From Styela clava (Eukaryota; Chordata; Ascidiacea; Stolidobranchia; Styelidae): a DNA stretch of 64,000 bases. The notes beneath the pieces are model-generated. The model worked only from the letters and a program-made list of their open reading frames with translations. It searched no databases and was not told the DNA's origin. Location of the stretch: NCBI RefSeq assembly GCF_964204865.1, contig NC_135264.1, forward strand, positions 5,796,001-5,860,000, given 5' to 3'. Position 1 is the stretch's first letter. Each line of letters begins with the position of its first letter. A program made the position numbers and the translations under genes. Below, piece by piece: positions 30,382 to 41,154 of the stretch.

Positions 30382-31043
30382 ATGAAAATGGATTTATCTG
30401 AGGAAGAAATGCTTGAATTTTTTGATGACGTGAGTTACATAGTACTGATTGCTTATTAAAATAGGTTTTGATCCTGAAAGAAGGAATAGTAAGAGTTTAT
30501 ATTACCGTAGTTTAATATATGAAAGTAGAGACCGTTTTTGTTTTGCTAAAAATTTGGTCAGTATTTTTACATCACATTTGTTTTGCTTTATTCAAGCACT
30601 TAGGCACTGTTTTAGACCCGATTTTATATATTTCACAGCTTGATGACGAGATAGAAGGAAAATGGGGCATATCTGTAGTAGAAATCGACTACGGAAATGT
30701 TGATTGCAAGAAGACACTGCAGACTGCATTGAATGATTTGATCATCACATTAAATTAGGAATCAACACTATGGGCAGATGTTATAGCGGATATGATGGAA
30801 AATCCTAGGGAAGAATCCAGAAGTAAAATGACAGCTAAATACATTGAAAAATTGCAAAAGCCATATTCGAACAATTCTGAACTCTCTCATTTGGACCTAA
30901 AACGCATAATCAAAACTGCAGCACCAAAAATTATAAAAGAAGCATTTGAAGTAACTGAACCATTCATGCAAACGTCAATAACCAAAGGCGACAAAATGAT
31001 GATTGATGACCTAGCTGGGGGATTGCTAAAACGGGGAATATAG
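30382..31043 (+). pseudogene. Unassigned two-exon reading frame with in-frame TAG codons
   Basis: Exon 1 (30382-30429) encodes MKMDLSEEEMLEFFDD and ends at GTGAGT. The acceptor TTTCACAG at 30638 opens exon 2 in phase, giving LDDEIEGKWGISVVEIDYGN and onward to TAG at 30756. The same frame stays open after that TAG (ESTLWADVIADMMENPREES, then ELSHLDLKRIIKTAAPKII and DDLAGGLLKRGI) to a second TAG at 31041. It then remains open again to about 31200, where a hAT-like repeat begins. The predicted protein is acidic at the N-terminus and mixed-charge later. I do not recognise the family. Two nonsense changes in an otherwise coherent frame suggest a young pseudogene; a short 55-residue product is the alternative. 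Confidence 0.4.
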
Positions 31044-31211
31044 CGTCTAGGTGGAGAAGGTACTTTCTGGTGCCAAAACCAAGCTTCGAGGCGTGATCTT
31101 CCCAATTGCTTTGAAGAGCGCAATAGAGGTGGTCTCATATCAACATCCGAAACATTTGTTCTCTTCCTAATCTCTGTGGAACGCGAATTCCGGTCTCAAG
31201 TATGCAAAAGG

Positions 31212-31520
31212 GCAGGGGCGGATTAAGCCCCTTTGGTGCCCTAAGCACTGAAGACTTTAGTGCCCCCTCATGTGTAATTTAATTATAAAAACAATAAACC
31301 ACATAAGTGTATTATCCATTAAAAATAATCACAACCAACAGTAAATAAACAACTTTTACGAACATTTTTAGGTGTCGCTGCCTGAAGACCGTATGAGGTC
31401 CCTCGCGACTCCTGTCACACAACTTAAGTTAAGTTCATATTGTGTTTGAAATTTTTTTTTTTTTCCTATGATACGTTTATTTTGTGCTGACGAATAAAAT
31501 GATGATTGATGATTGATGAT
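31212..31520. mobile_element. hAT-like end followed by LINE 3' tail
   Basis: CAGGGGCGGATTAAGCCCC at 31213 resembles a hAT left terminus, with no right end found. The later part ends GAATAAAATGATGATTGATG and a short (ATGATTG)n tail at about 31490-31520, as in non-LTR retrotransposon 3' ends. Confidence 0.45.
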
Positions 31521-31739
31521 TTTAACTCTTATATATAGCCGATATATATATCGGCTGTTTACTGCCGATAATATATATATGCAAACACGCAATATCGGGC
31601 CGATATATCGGTTGAGCTCTAATTCTGAGGAAGTGTGACAATAAAGATTCATGCCTCCAGTCTCAACGTGAATCGAAATGCCATAGGATACAAGTCACAA
31701 CTGTAGTTTGAAATTTTACCGGTACCTAGTAGTCTACCT

Positions 31740-32839
31740 CAGAGTGGTTCAAGGTTGCTAGGTTGAAGGACCGCAAAAACTTTTGAGGAGGTCTCGCGGG
31801 CCGCAAGTCGGAGAAAACCCAAAAGTGATCAAAATACCGCGAGTTTACTTACTTTAAATTTAATAAACAACGAAAGTTTACCGTTCTAATCAGACTATTA
31901 TTATGTTGCATGGTTGGCGTCCGTTTAAAGAAGATATTTAAAGCCTTCAGTTATTTTAAATTTAATTCCCGAGAATTACCGTTGTATTTTGCGCATCTCG
32001 CGTTCAATGTCGCTTCAAATTATATTCTTTCGTGACAGATATTACTTGAAATCAAACCAGACACTGCGTGATGGGCAAGGAAATACATTTCCGCCGTGTT
32101 CTCTTATGTCACCTTTCTTGAGACACTCATTTTATTACGAATTGTTATATTAAGTAATTTAAAAACAGCGTGAGCAAGCTTAGTGACATCGTCAAATACC
32201 AACCAAGTCAGTCTATTCTATTCAATTAAAGAGTCCAGCTGCACACTAACACAAATGTATTTCTGTAACGTTTCGTCCGACCAGAGTCAGACTTCCCCAG
32301 ACAAGCAGTTTACAACAATCAATCGTTGATGTAAACTGCTTGTCTGAGGAAGTCTGACTCTGGTCGGACGATACGTTACAGAAATACATTTGTGTTAGTT
32401 TGCAGCTGGACTCTTTAATTGAATAGAATAGTCATGTTTATTCCAGCTACAGTATCCTTGCAGTATACGCATACGGATCCACTAGCATAAAGGCATAGAG
32501 AAAAGATAGGAAGTTCGTCTCGCGCAACCCAACTCAAATTCAAGTCAGTCTAAGTTGGTTTTCGGGACCTAGCTAAAAAAAACTGGATTACGCAGCGTTA
32601 TGTCGGCTCTGCGTTTCGTCACTACTGTCACATGGCCGACGCTTGTAAACAGAGAGTGTTTTTACTAAAATAAAGGCACAAAGCGTTAGAAAAAGGGTTT
32701 GAATTTCGGGATCCCAACCCCAGTTGGAATATCTAAAAAAAAAACTCAAAAACGTTACTCCATTAGATACAAATATACGCTAAAATTATTCTGTGAGCCG
32801 CACGGAATGTATCAGCATCACAGAGTTTGGACCACCCTG
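31740..32839. mobile_element. hAT element with perfect 8-bp TSD
   Basis: The ends CAGAGTGGTTCAAGG and its imperfect inverse TTTGGACCACCCTG are flanked by GTCTACCT on both sides (31732-31739 and 32840-32847). It is 1.1 kb, without a recognisable transposase. A separate fold-back element (32213-32431) sits inside. Confidence 0.9.
32213..32431. mobile_element. Fold-back element, ~105-bp arms
   Basis: CTATTCTATTCAATTAAAGA at the left is the exact inverse of the right end. The arms continue through GAGTCCAGCTGCA, ACAAATGTATTTCTGTAACG and GTCAGACT blocks with only a few mismatches, meeting near 32320. There is no coding content. It would form a long hairpin as single-stranded DNA or RNA. Confidence 0.88.
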
Positions 32840-33098
32840 GTCTACCTTATCAAGAAACTCCCGACTTTGCTGACCAATATATCGTTGAAATGCGATCGTG
32901 GAACCGCCACATAGGGTAAATAGTTCATTGGTCTAATTGTTGAAGAGAATAGAAATTTTTTCAAAATAAAAGTGTGACAACAAGGTGAATACTAAAAAGA
33001 AAAAACAACAACAATTTAGGAAAACGACTCATAGGCCCATTTCGTGTCCAATAAATACGTTTCAGTGTTAATTTTTAGTAAAGAAGGGTAATATGATA

Positions 33099-33847
33099 CT
33101 AGAAGACAAAAAATAAGCGAATATTTCGAAGTTTGAGTCGCCTGGTGAACTCGTAATATTTTAATAAACACCGATAAACTATATAAAATTCTTCTCTAAA
33201 ATTTCTGTGGTGTCCCTCTTCGCTTGGTCCCAACACGTGCCTATATTGTTTAATGGTTAATCCGGCGCTGCTTAGATGTGATGTCACATTCAAATCAATT
33301 AAAGTATTCCTGGCGCCAAGAAGATCTTCCGCTGTTGGATATATGATGTTGGTGTATACACTCCGATTCATCGAATACCTGAAAAATTTGAGACTATGTT
33401 ATAAATAGCTTTGTATTTCAAAAATAAGTATTATAGTGAATATTGGTATGAACTAATCACGGAGCCACGGTTTCAGTTTTGAGACCTTATTTTACACACT
33501 TTGGAATTATTCATTTTATATGATTAGGGCATCATTTATTTTGTGCTGAAAAAGTATTATAGTTTTATTTCATTTAATGCGTTTGATGTTTCCGCTCTAA
33601 ACTTGCGGTTGTATGCAAAGTAAAAGTTAATTTGTTTTCTGCACTTGTTACACTTCAAAAATTACCTTCAAATTTATTACAATCAACAGTCAGGATAAAT
33701 AAACAAGAGAGTTATGCTCAAATATATAGACACGTTACGCTGAAATTCACTGTGGTACGGTACGGTAACTTACCAGCAGGCTTGACCACGGAACCTGTTC
33801 GTTGATCAAGTGATCGATATATGTTTGCGGAATCGCCACATGCTGGC
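33099..33847 (-). other. Possible exon pair of an unknown minus-strand gene
   Basis: On the minus strand, a segment (about 33847-33774) reads HVAIPQTYIDHLINEQVPW and then SSLL before a good donor (GTAAGT). About 400 bases on, an acceptor (TTTTTCAG) precedes an open frame (about 33377-33099) with TAEDLLGARNTLIDLNVTSH and HVLGPSEEGHHRNFREEF. The two frames do not join in phase as drawn. Composition looks coding-like but no family is recognised. This is a weak call. Confidence 0.25.
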
Positions 33848-34060
33848 AAATTCTGATGACGTCATAGGTCAAAATAAAAACGAATCTCATAAAGCTCACA
33901 AGAATATTTGAAATTAATAAAAGTAATAACCTTCTAGAAAAAAATTCCATCTTTAACTACTGAAAATTTCAAAGCAATTGGTCCAGTAAGCAAAGAGAAA
34001 AGCGACTTTTTAAAAACGTGTCAAAGAACAAGAACAGGAACAATAAGAACAACGACTATA
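33700..34060 (-). repeat. Dispersed MITE-like repeat, copy b (inverted)
   Basis: This is the reverse complement of the repeat at 17530-17870 and 45484-45768. The terminal GCTCAAATATATAGACACGT block and the ACTGAAAATTTCAAAGCAAT block are shared. Confidence 0.55.
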
Positions 34061-34080
34061 TTGCGGAAACTGGCTGTAAT

Positions 34081-34520
34081 CCAATCACAATGTTTGGTTG
34101 CATTAAAAAGTACTCCTATTATAGCGTTACAATCCCAGTGTAACGAAATGCCTTTACATATTATACATCCAATCACAATGTTTGGTTGCATTAAAAAGTA
34201 CTCCTATTATAGCGTTACAACCCCAGTGTAACGAAATGCCTTTACATAATATACATCCAATCACAATGTTTGGTTGCATTAAAAAGTACTCCTATTATAG
34301 CGTTACAATCCCAGTGTAACGAAATGCCTTTACATATTATACATCCAATCACAATGTTTGGTTGCATTAAAAAGTACTCCTATTATAGCGTTACAATCCC
34401 AGTGGAACGAAATGCCTTTACATATTATACATCCAATCACAATGTTTGGTTGCATTAAAAAGTACTCCTATTATAGCATTACAATCCCAGTGTAACGAAA
34501 TGCCTTTACACATTATACAT
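34081..34520. repeat. 88-bp tandem repeat, 5 copies
   Basis: The unit starts CCAATCACAATGTTTGGTTG at 34081, 34169, 34257, 34345 and 34433, an exact 88-base period. Copies differ at only a few positions. 88 is not a multiple of three, and the array interrupts no recognised gene. Confidence 0.97.
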
Positions 34521-34643
34521 TATAGAAAATGTCTACATTACAAATGCAGAATTATTCTTTATGACAGCGAAATTACAGCACAATTATTCAAACAATCGTA
34601 GGAAGAATATTTTCCTGGCAAACCGTCGTTTGCAACGTTTATT

Positions 34644-34940
34644 ATGAAAACAACCAACAGCTTTTTTACCGACTTCTCTGTTGCAAAAGATGGCAATTTC
34701 AAGATTCCTCCCTGGATAATGGAGCCACCGCAAATTGATACATCGTTAACGATTCATGGTACAACATGTTCACCAACAATACTTCAAACGCCATTTCTTG
34801 ACCATACGCACGAAAGATATCGAGACTATGTACAAGTATTTACTGACGGTTCGAAAAATCCATTTGGCGTAGGTGCTGCATATTATGTGCCTCAAGCGAA
34901 AATAGAGAAAAAACTGAAATTAGATCGTGAAAAGTATTAA
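34644..34940 (+). pseudogene. RNase H fragment of a non-LTR retrotransposon
   Basis: The open frame carries PPWIMEPPQIDTSLT followed by YVQVFTDGSKNPFGVGAAYY. The TDGSK...GVGAA stretch is the first beta-strand/active-site region of the RNase H domain that follows reverse transcriptase in I/R1/Jockey-type LINEs. It ends after about 98 codons; no reverse transcriptase is present upstream, where the 88-bp array lies. Confidence 0.7.
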
Positions 34941-34964
34941 TATTCCGTGGCAAAAAAAGTTTGG

Positions 34965-35130
34965 AAAGCGCTAGCTTAGGGTAGGGATAGCGGGAGGAAG
35001 CCGCCAGCAATCATCTGGTACTAAATTATCCCCTACTAGATTTGAACCTGCAAATCCAAGCGGGGTAATCTTAGGTTAGAAATCAAGCGCAGTCCTAAGG
35101 CTTAGCACAATGCGCCACTCAACGCGAACG
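34965..35130 (-). mobile_element. tRNA-derived SINE
   Basis: On the minus strand, GAGTGGCGCATTGTGCTAAG (box A-like, about 35119-35100) lies about 60 bases before CAGGTTCAAATC (box B-like, about 35049-35038), the spacing of a tRNA-type internal promoter. A body with GGCGGCTTCCTCCCGC follows. The cloverleaf is imperfect, so a retroposed tRNA-like head is more likely than a functional tRNA. Confidence 0.55.
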
Positions 35131-35453
35131 TAGTCAACTGCAGTGCACTGACATAGATACTAAACACATTAATATACGTCTATACCCTTACGCTGGATGA
35201 CAAAATCTCAGGTTTGTTCTTTATGGCCGTACATACCTGTATCATGATCGCTTTTTACCAAGAAGTCTACTGTAGAGACAGACTCAAAGTGCTTCATACA
35301 GAACTAGAGTCTCCATTAACTATTCGTTTATTCAAAATGACGTTAATAAAATTTAAGAAGCATCAAATACATCCGAGTTATAAAAATAGAGTAATTTCAA
35401 ATCACTCATTAATATTAATCGGTAAGTAACACATTGTTTTTGTTACGTTCTTA

Positions 35454-35750
35454 TTGTGGGGCTCCGTAAATAACAGTCTATCTCTTCACGAGCACCATAA
35501 CACCAAATATGTGAATCAGTCGTTGTCGTCGGTATGCACTTGTATTGAGCAGTCAATTACCGTATTTACTTCACATAGAACCGTGATTAATGCTGTTGCT
35601 GATGTTATGTCTCTGCCGTTTGGTTTGGGCGGAGAAATTACCTTTACTGTAGGGGTAGGCATCGAAACAACGTCACATTGTGACTCCACCTTTAGGGACA
35701 TCGCCGGCACGTTATTTTATGAAAACATTCTTGTCTGCGAAAGTCAATGA
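35454..35750 (+). other. Unassigned 98-codon open frame
   Basis: The frame contains VADVMSLPFGLGGEITFTVG and is also open on the opposite strand (35516-35710). No family is recognised and no splice context was found. It may be decayed retroelement sequence or chance. Confidence 0.2.
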
Positions 35751-35959
35751 GCTAAGATTTGTACGTCAATTTAGAGAATGCATTGATATAACGCTAAACA
35801 CGCCGTTTTTCTTTCATTGAGTGGAAGGAAGGTTACATTTTTGATGACATCCAGGTGCGCGTTTACTCGACAAATATGAAACGACAAATATAATGGAAAT
35901 GCTGGATTCTTTGTACTAAGCTCCCGTCACTGATGTAAAAATGTGAGCTCTGAGATGAA

Positions 35960-36175
35960 CGGTTCCATTACATTTGAACCCGTGTACATTTGAACCTACG
36001 ACAATTGCACCTGCGTACTATTGCACTTAAGGATTTTTTTTTGTTTTACGGTTATCTGAACCCATACTAACTCTAACCCATGGGTTTTAGCACCCGCATA
36101 TAGATTGAACCCGCGGATATACACATGGGTTCAAATGTACATGGTTCAAATGTACGTGGGTTGAAATGTACGGTC
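35960..36175. mobile_element. MITE with iterated GTACATTTGAACC ends
   Basis: The left side has CATTTGAACCCGTGTACATT then TGAACC. The right side has the inverse, GGTTCAAATGTACATGG followed by a further copy near 36150. The iterated inverted words define a small fold-back element of about 200 bp. A TSD was not identified. Confidence 0.6.
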
Positions 36176-36475
36176 ACCGAGATAAACACCCCCGAAAATA
36201 CCTTATTATGCGATCAGAAAATGTATGAAGCAAATCCCAACCGTCATCTTCATTCTGCATTTTTGAGATCATGCGTTAGAAGCGTGATCGGCTAGTAACG
36301 GCAATCTGGAGTAATCAAAGTAATCAGTTAAAAATATTTGATCACAACAATCAGTTAGCTTTTTTCGTCAAATATTTGTGCGCGGGAAGCCACAAGCGAC
36401 ATCGCAGTCACAAATGTTTGTCGTAGGATAAGGTTTGATTTTGGTAGGATGTATGGATAAGCTGACTGTTGGGTT

Positions 36476-37380
36476 ATGACAGCGAGTTCGAAACAATATT
36501 CAGGTGAGCTAAATGTTATTTATATTTATTGTTTTCATTGCTATTCTATTGCTTTCATTTTTCTATTGTATAAGTGGTAAATTAGAGGTTTTCGGGCCTA
36601 TACGAATTGGAATTATTAACCTATTACAGAAGTCTTGATTGGTGGGTGATTCTCTTTTGCATCGAACTCACTAACATCGGGTTCAATCGTTTCCTCACAA
36701 CTGGTCGAACTTTAAAGCTATATGGCAATACATAGACTTATCATATTAAGAAACTTAAACGTAATATACTAATCTACGTCACTACCTAAGCTGCATTCAA
36801 CAGGACAAGATTTACATGAATGTATTGCATAACTTTCAAAACTTTCGCAAATGTAGCGCAAAATCAATGGTTTATTAGAGATTCGCGTAGCCTTTCCACT
36901 TTCATATTTTATTGTGTATAGGGTGCTCCCATAGTATTCGTACCAAGATGGCGCACAACCTGAACACAGTATGTGTACCTGGTTAGGGTTCAAGTTGTGC
37001 GTCATCTTGAATTTCCAGCACGATCTGCATTCCTAACTTAAACTACCGAGATGGCGCACAACCTGAACACAGTATGTGTACCTGGTTAGGGTTCAGGTTG
37101 TGCGCCATCTTGGTAGTTTAAGTTAGGAATACAGATTGTGCTGTAAATTCAAATTTATAAATCGTTCCTACCCCCAAATTGATAATTACTAATATGTCAT
37201 TTTAAAAGGCGGCGGGAGCTTCGTGCAGAAAACCCGATAGATTCAGCCCCGCTGTTCATTGAATATGCTAGCTACAGTTCTGCGACAGTTTATTTATCAA
37301 TATTTCAACTTTTTTCAGATGCAAAACTATTAAAGGTTGAAGATTCAAAGACACAAAGTAACGAACGAGGAATAATACAA
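36476..37380 (+). CDS. Two 5' coding exons of an unknown gene (partial)
   Basis: Exon 1 (36476-36503) encodes MTASSKQYS and ends at GTGAGC in phase 1. Exon 2 (37319-37380) follows a strong TTTTTTCAG acceptor, completes an Asp codon and reads AKLLKVEDSKTQSNERGIIQ before GTAAAT in phase 0. The junction is exactly in frame and the product is hydrophilic and lysine-rich. Intron 1 contains interspersed repeats (36919-37152). The next exon is not certain. The cassette copies at 38313, 43030 and 48875 have phase-0-compatible acceptors but run into stops within 7-19 codons. No family is recognised. It could be the 5' end of a small protein gene or of a mostly non-coding transcript. Confidence 0.35.
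36919..37152. repeat. Interspersed repeat plus nested palindrome
   Basis: 36943-37009 is a hairpin of CAAGATGGCGCACAACCTGA and its near inverse. 37012-37152 is a larger palindrome, with arms running from TTCCAGCACGATCTGCATTC through ACTACCGAGATGGCGCAC to GTGCGCCATCTTGGTAGT and its continuation. Both share a core with the repeat at 10886. Confidence 0.7.
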
Positions 37381-38312
37381 GTAAATATCATTTAAACATT
37401 TTATTTGAATTTTTTGCCTATTTTATTCCTGTACACCACTGTTTTCGTTTAGAATGCTAAACAATTAGATGCGAGCGCACCGCGTCTCGGGTCTTGCGAT
37501 CAAATTCGGCATAGTCATGCCACATATTTGATCGTGTGTTTTATATTTTCACAAAGTTAAATAATTGTCTTCCGAATCAAAATTCCAAAAAAGTAAGACC
37601 CACGTTCACGTTTAAAATGATAAATAGTTCGATGCGAGCCAACATTGTTATGCCGCTTATTTTATCCTGTGCATTCTATCGAAATTTAATATTTAGATTT
37701 TGCACAAGTTTTAATAATTGTGTTTTGAAGCAGAAGTCCGAAATAGTACTATAAATACAGTACCTTGTATCAAATTGGTGTACTCTTTGCGACCCCTGAA
37801 ATTCGTTGCTCGCTTCTCTGCTGGATAGCGATCCCCAGTTTGCGATCCCCACCGTGAACAATGTGATAATTCTACAAGTTACTGATCAGAGGTAATTAGT
37901 CATATACTCCATGAAACAGTAATAAAAGTTCATTGGGTATTTTACTGTTATTGTAATATTTGCAACTCGTGCAGTTTAAAAACTACACCTGATATGTTAT
38001 AAAATATTAAGCTGAATTTATAAAATTGAATGATTACAAATACCTGTAACTGTAGAGTCGATAAAAAGCAATTTCTATGGTAATCTATAATATTTGAAAT
38101 TTAATGGCAATCCTGAATAAATTTTATTCGTCTAAATTTACCCGTTACGTATTTTATTGAAACCAACGTATATTTTTTGCTTTGCAGTGTCTCTGTCAAA
38201 TAGCATTTGTGTGAATTAACTACCTAATGACATAGTTTGCTCAACGAAATTTAGTTTGAATCAAATTTAGAATTGGCTTGCACAAAATCATGACATATAT
38301 ATTGATTTTCAG

Positions 38313-38428
38313 CTTAAAACACTGCTTGAAAGTTGACAGGACAATTTATCATTGTACCAAAAGAAATTCGTCAAGAGCCAGCTTTTCATCACTGAGTGAG
38401 ATGGAGGCCTATCAAGTCTGAAAAGCAA
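38313..38428 (+). other. Exon-like cassette, copy 1
   Basis: It is bounded by ATTTTCAG and GCAA/GTATGT. In the frame shared with copy 2 it reads NLSLYQKKF and LFITE, but with two TGA codons. Copies 2-4 lie at 41037, 43030 and 48875. Upstream DNA (about 38185-38312) is also shared with the other copies. Confidence 0.45.
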
Positions 38429-41036
38429 GTATGTAACCAAATCATTTGAAATCTTTTCATTTTAGATGTCTATAGTATAAATAAATGATATATTGTATTT
38501 TTTTCGGGAAATCTACAAACAAATATTATGTTCAATATATTGAGTATGAGCTCAGTTTTTGGTTTGTGTGTCAAATGAAATTTTCTAAAAATTACAATCT
38601 CAAAATTTCATAATAACATGATACGCACAACTACCGTTTTATTCTGGCTATTGAGTCGGCCGAGTGAATAAGGCTAGGGCCATGTTTTAGAAATAAAAAT
38701 TAAGCTTGTTTTCGTTCCCGCCTAATAGTCGAGATACAGGAATGCATTAAATTGGTCTTATTTTTGTCAGTTGGGCCACCAATGCGCGCTCATAATTGTT
38801 TATGGCAAAATCTGTTAAACCAAACCATGCTCATTACGTAGAATCGCGGAATTAAATATTCTGTCCTAACAATTAACTGTAGCAATATCCGGTGAATAAT
38901 AACATAGTCAATATAGCGCAGGGGCTAACTGCTGTGTTGTCCCATCTGCTGTCGTTTCGTTTAATCGTCCAAACCAAAAGGCCAATTACTATCTTGAAAA
39001 GTCAGTCTATTTAAAGGTTATTAGGCCAGCATAAATAAAACTATGCCTCGTTAAGTGCAATTCGGTTAAAACACAACCCCAACTTAATAACCATGCGAAT
39101 ATTAAAACTTATTGTTTAACTTGTTGTTTATCATAGGATGCCTATATATACTAGTATGTCTGACATTTTTGAAATCGTAGTCCTGATCTTTTTCATTAAT
39201 CTGATGAATACAAATGGTAGTTGACACTAACTAACATACTATATAAAGTAATCAGGCTAATTTTTTAAAGGTAACTGTGGTTCATTGTGACCTGTACGCT
39301 CGGGTAGTTCACAGTTGATATTCATGCCAATGATGTTCCCAACTAGTTCAAACTGGAATCGTCCCAAATTTCCAATAATGATATTATCAGAGTGAGTCAT
39401 ACTATGTGAATTAAGATAGCCGTTAATCTTACACCTTAAAGAACTCGCGTTTCAACTAAATTTTCCAAAAACGATACTGTATATTCAACCAAGTGTAAAC
39501 ACCTTTTTGGTTCTTATCCCCTTGGTAAAAGTCTTATGTTATCATACCAACCATGTTCATGTCTATTTAAAAATAGAGAAATAGAAATGCGTGTCCTATT
39601 TTCCCCATTGTTAGTGCGGGTCACGTCATGTTATGCCTAATCATGTATATTGAAAAGAGCTTAATTAATATAAACTCTCCTATATAATTTCTACTGAATG
39701 GTCTCTTTCATATACGTCACTCCCCGTCAATATAAGATATAGTAGTTTCAAAATTCTAGAATTCTTACTTTTTTAATTAGATATTAGGAACTTTGGTGTT
39801 GCTGCTCGATAACCAGTTTGGTTCCCCGCTACGTCCCTTCCCCGGTAAAACGGTGTAAATTTTCTTCGTGTCGTATTTTATGGTTGTGATACTTATTACT
39901 GGTTGGAAAAAAAAACTTGTCTTGACTTGATTAATCGTGTATCTTACCCCCTTTTGGTACTAGTTAACCATGACATTCGTGTTCACATGTGTTTCGAACT
40001 AAAATCGCATTAAGTTTCCAATAACGATATTATATGAGTGAGTAGAATCAAGTGCACCAATATGCATCAATATAACCGGTTATCGTACACCCTTTAGTAC
40101 TGGTTAACAATGGGATTTGTGTCGAAGACTAAAATTTCGAAGGTTACTATATACATGAGATCCCACAAATTGTAAATCTACTATAGTCAGCTTATATCTA
40201 TATTGCTAGTAGCCTTATGTTCATAAGCGTTTGAATCTGGGAATATATTCCTTATTTTGCTATCGTTTCTTCCCTAGTCATGATCTGTCATGTTCTTATA
40301 TTTATATATATAATGTCTAAAATGTCTTTGGCATGTATAGATGGCATCAATTTATTTATAGATGTATATTTTCAGGTCTCTGGGATGGGAAGGAAAGACT
40401 ATAGAGAACTTGAAGGTAAAATATAACACACTAATAAATAATTTACTAGTTAAGATTCAGATAATGAGATACAACATAGCACACTGACAGATCATTCCGA
40501 ATAAGTAATATTTATAATATTGAAAATCTGCAAATAATATAGAATGAACGTAAATGAATATCAGTACAAGTTGTCGTCCTTGTATCTTTAGGATAAGCAT
40601 AGCTTTTCACAAGAGCGTGGACAATTTTTTTGAGGGGCGTAAAGGTAATTAGAAACAGAAATATTTGTTAAATTTTATCTTTTCCGCCTTATTTTTTATA
40701 TTTACATTTCTTAATAGCCGTATTTTCAACGTGCTTTTGAATGAATATAAATATGATTTATATTATGTGTTGCAATATTATAAACTGACAGATCATTCCA
40801 AAGTAATGTTAGTAAATAAGGGGGAATTCTGAATAATTTGTCAATGAACTGAAAATTAATATTTTTATTTTATGTATCCAAAGTATAAGCATAGCTTCTC
40901 TGTGCTCCTGTCAAATTACATTTTCCGTAACTTATAAATCTAAAAATTAATAATGACTTAGTTCGAACAACTATATTTATTCAAATCAATATTATACAAA
41001 ATTTACTTGCAGTTCATTATCTCGCATAAAGTTCAG

Positions 41037-41154
41037 CTTTCTGAAACTTGAAAGCGGAAAAGACAGTTTATCATTATACATCAAAAGACATGCGGAGTTA
41101 TTTGTCCGATTATGCATCACTGAGAGAGGTGAATGCATCGAGTCTAAAGAGCAG
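41037..41154 (+). other. Exon-like cassette, copy 2 (fully open)
   Basis: This is the only copy with an uninterrupted frame: FLKLESGKDSLSLYIKRHAE, then LFVRLCITERGECIESKEQ, ending exactly at GTATGT in phase 0. An alternative acceptor (TTGCAG at about 41012) would extend the same frame upstream. The family is not recognised. Confidence 0.45.

Noticed and set aside
34081..34520. CRISPR-like regular repeats
   Set aside because: The 88-base repeats are contiguous, without unique spacers, and the genome is plainly eukaryotic.
34965..35130. Functional tRNA gene on the minus strand
   Set aside because: Box A- and box B-like words have the right spacing, but acceptor-stem pairing and a clean anticodon arm were not found, and a SINE-like body follows.
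35454..35750. 98-codon frame as a retroviral-type protease or capsid piece
   Set aside because: No active-site or zinc-knuckle motif is visible and the opposite strand is equally open; kept only as an unassigned frame.
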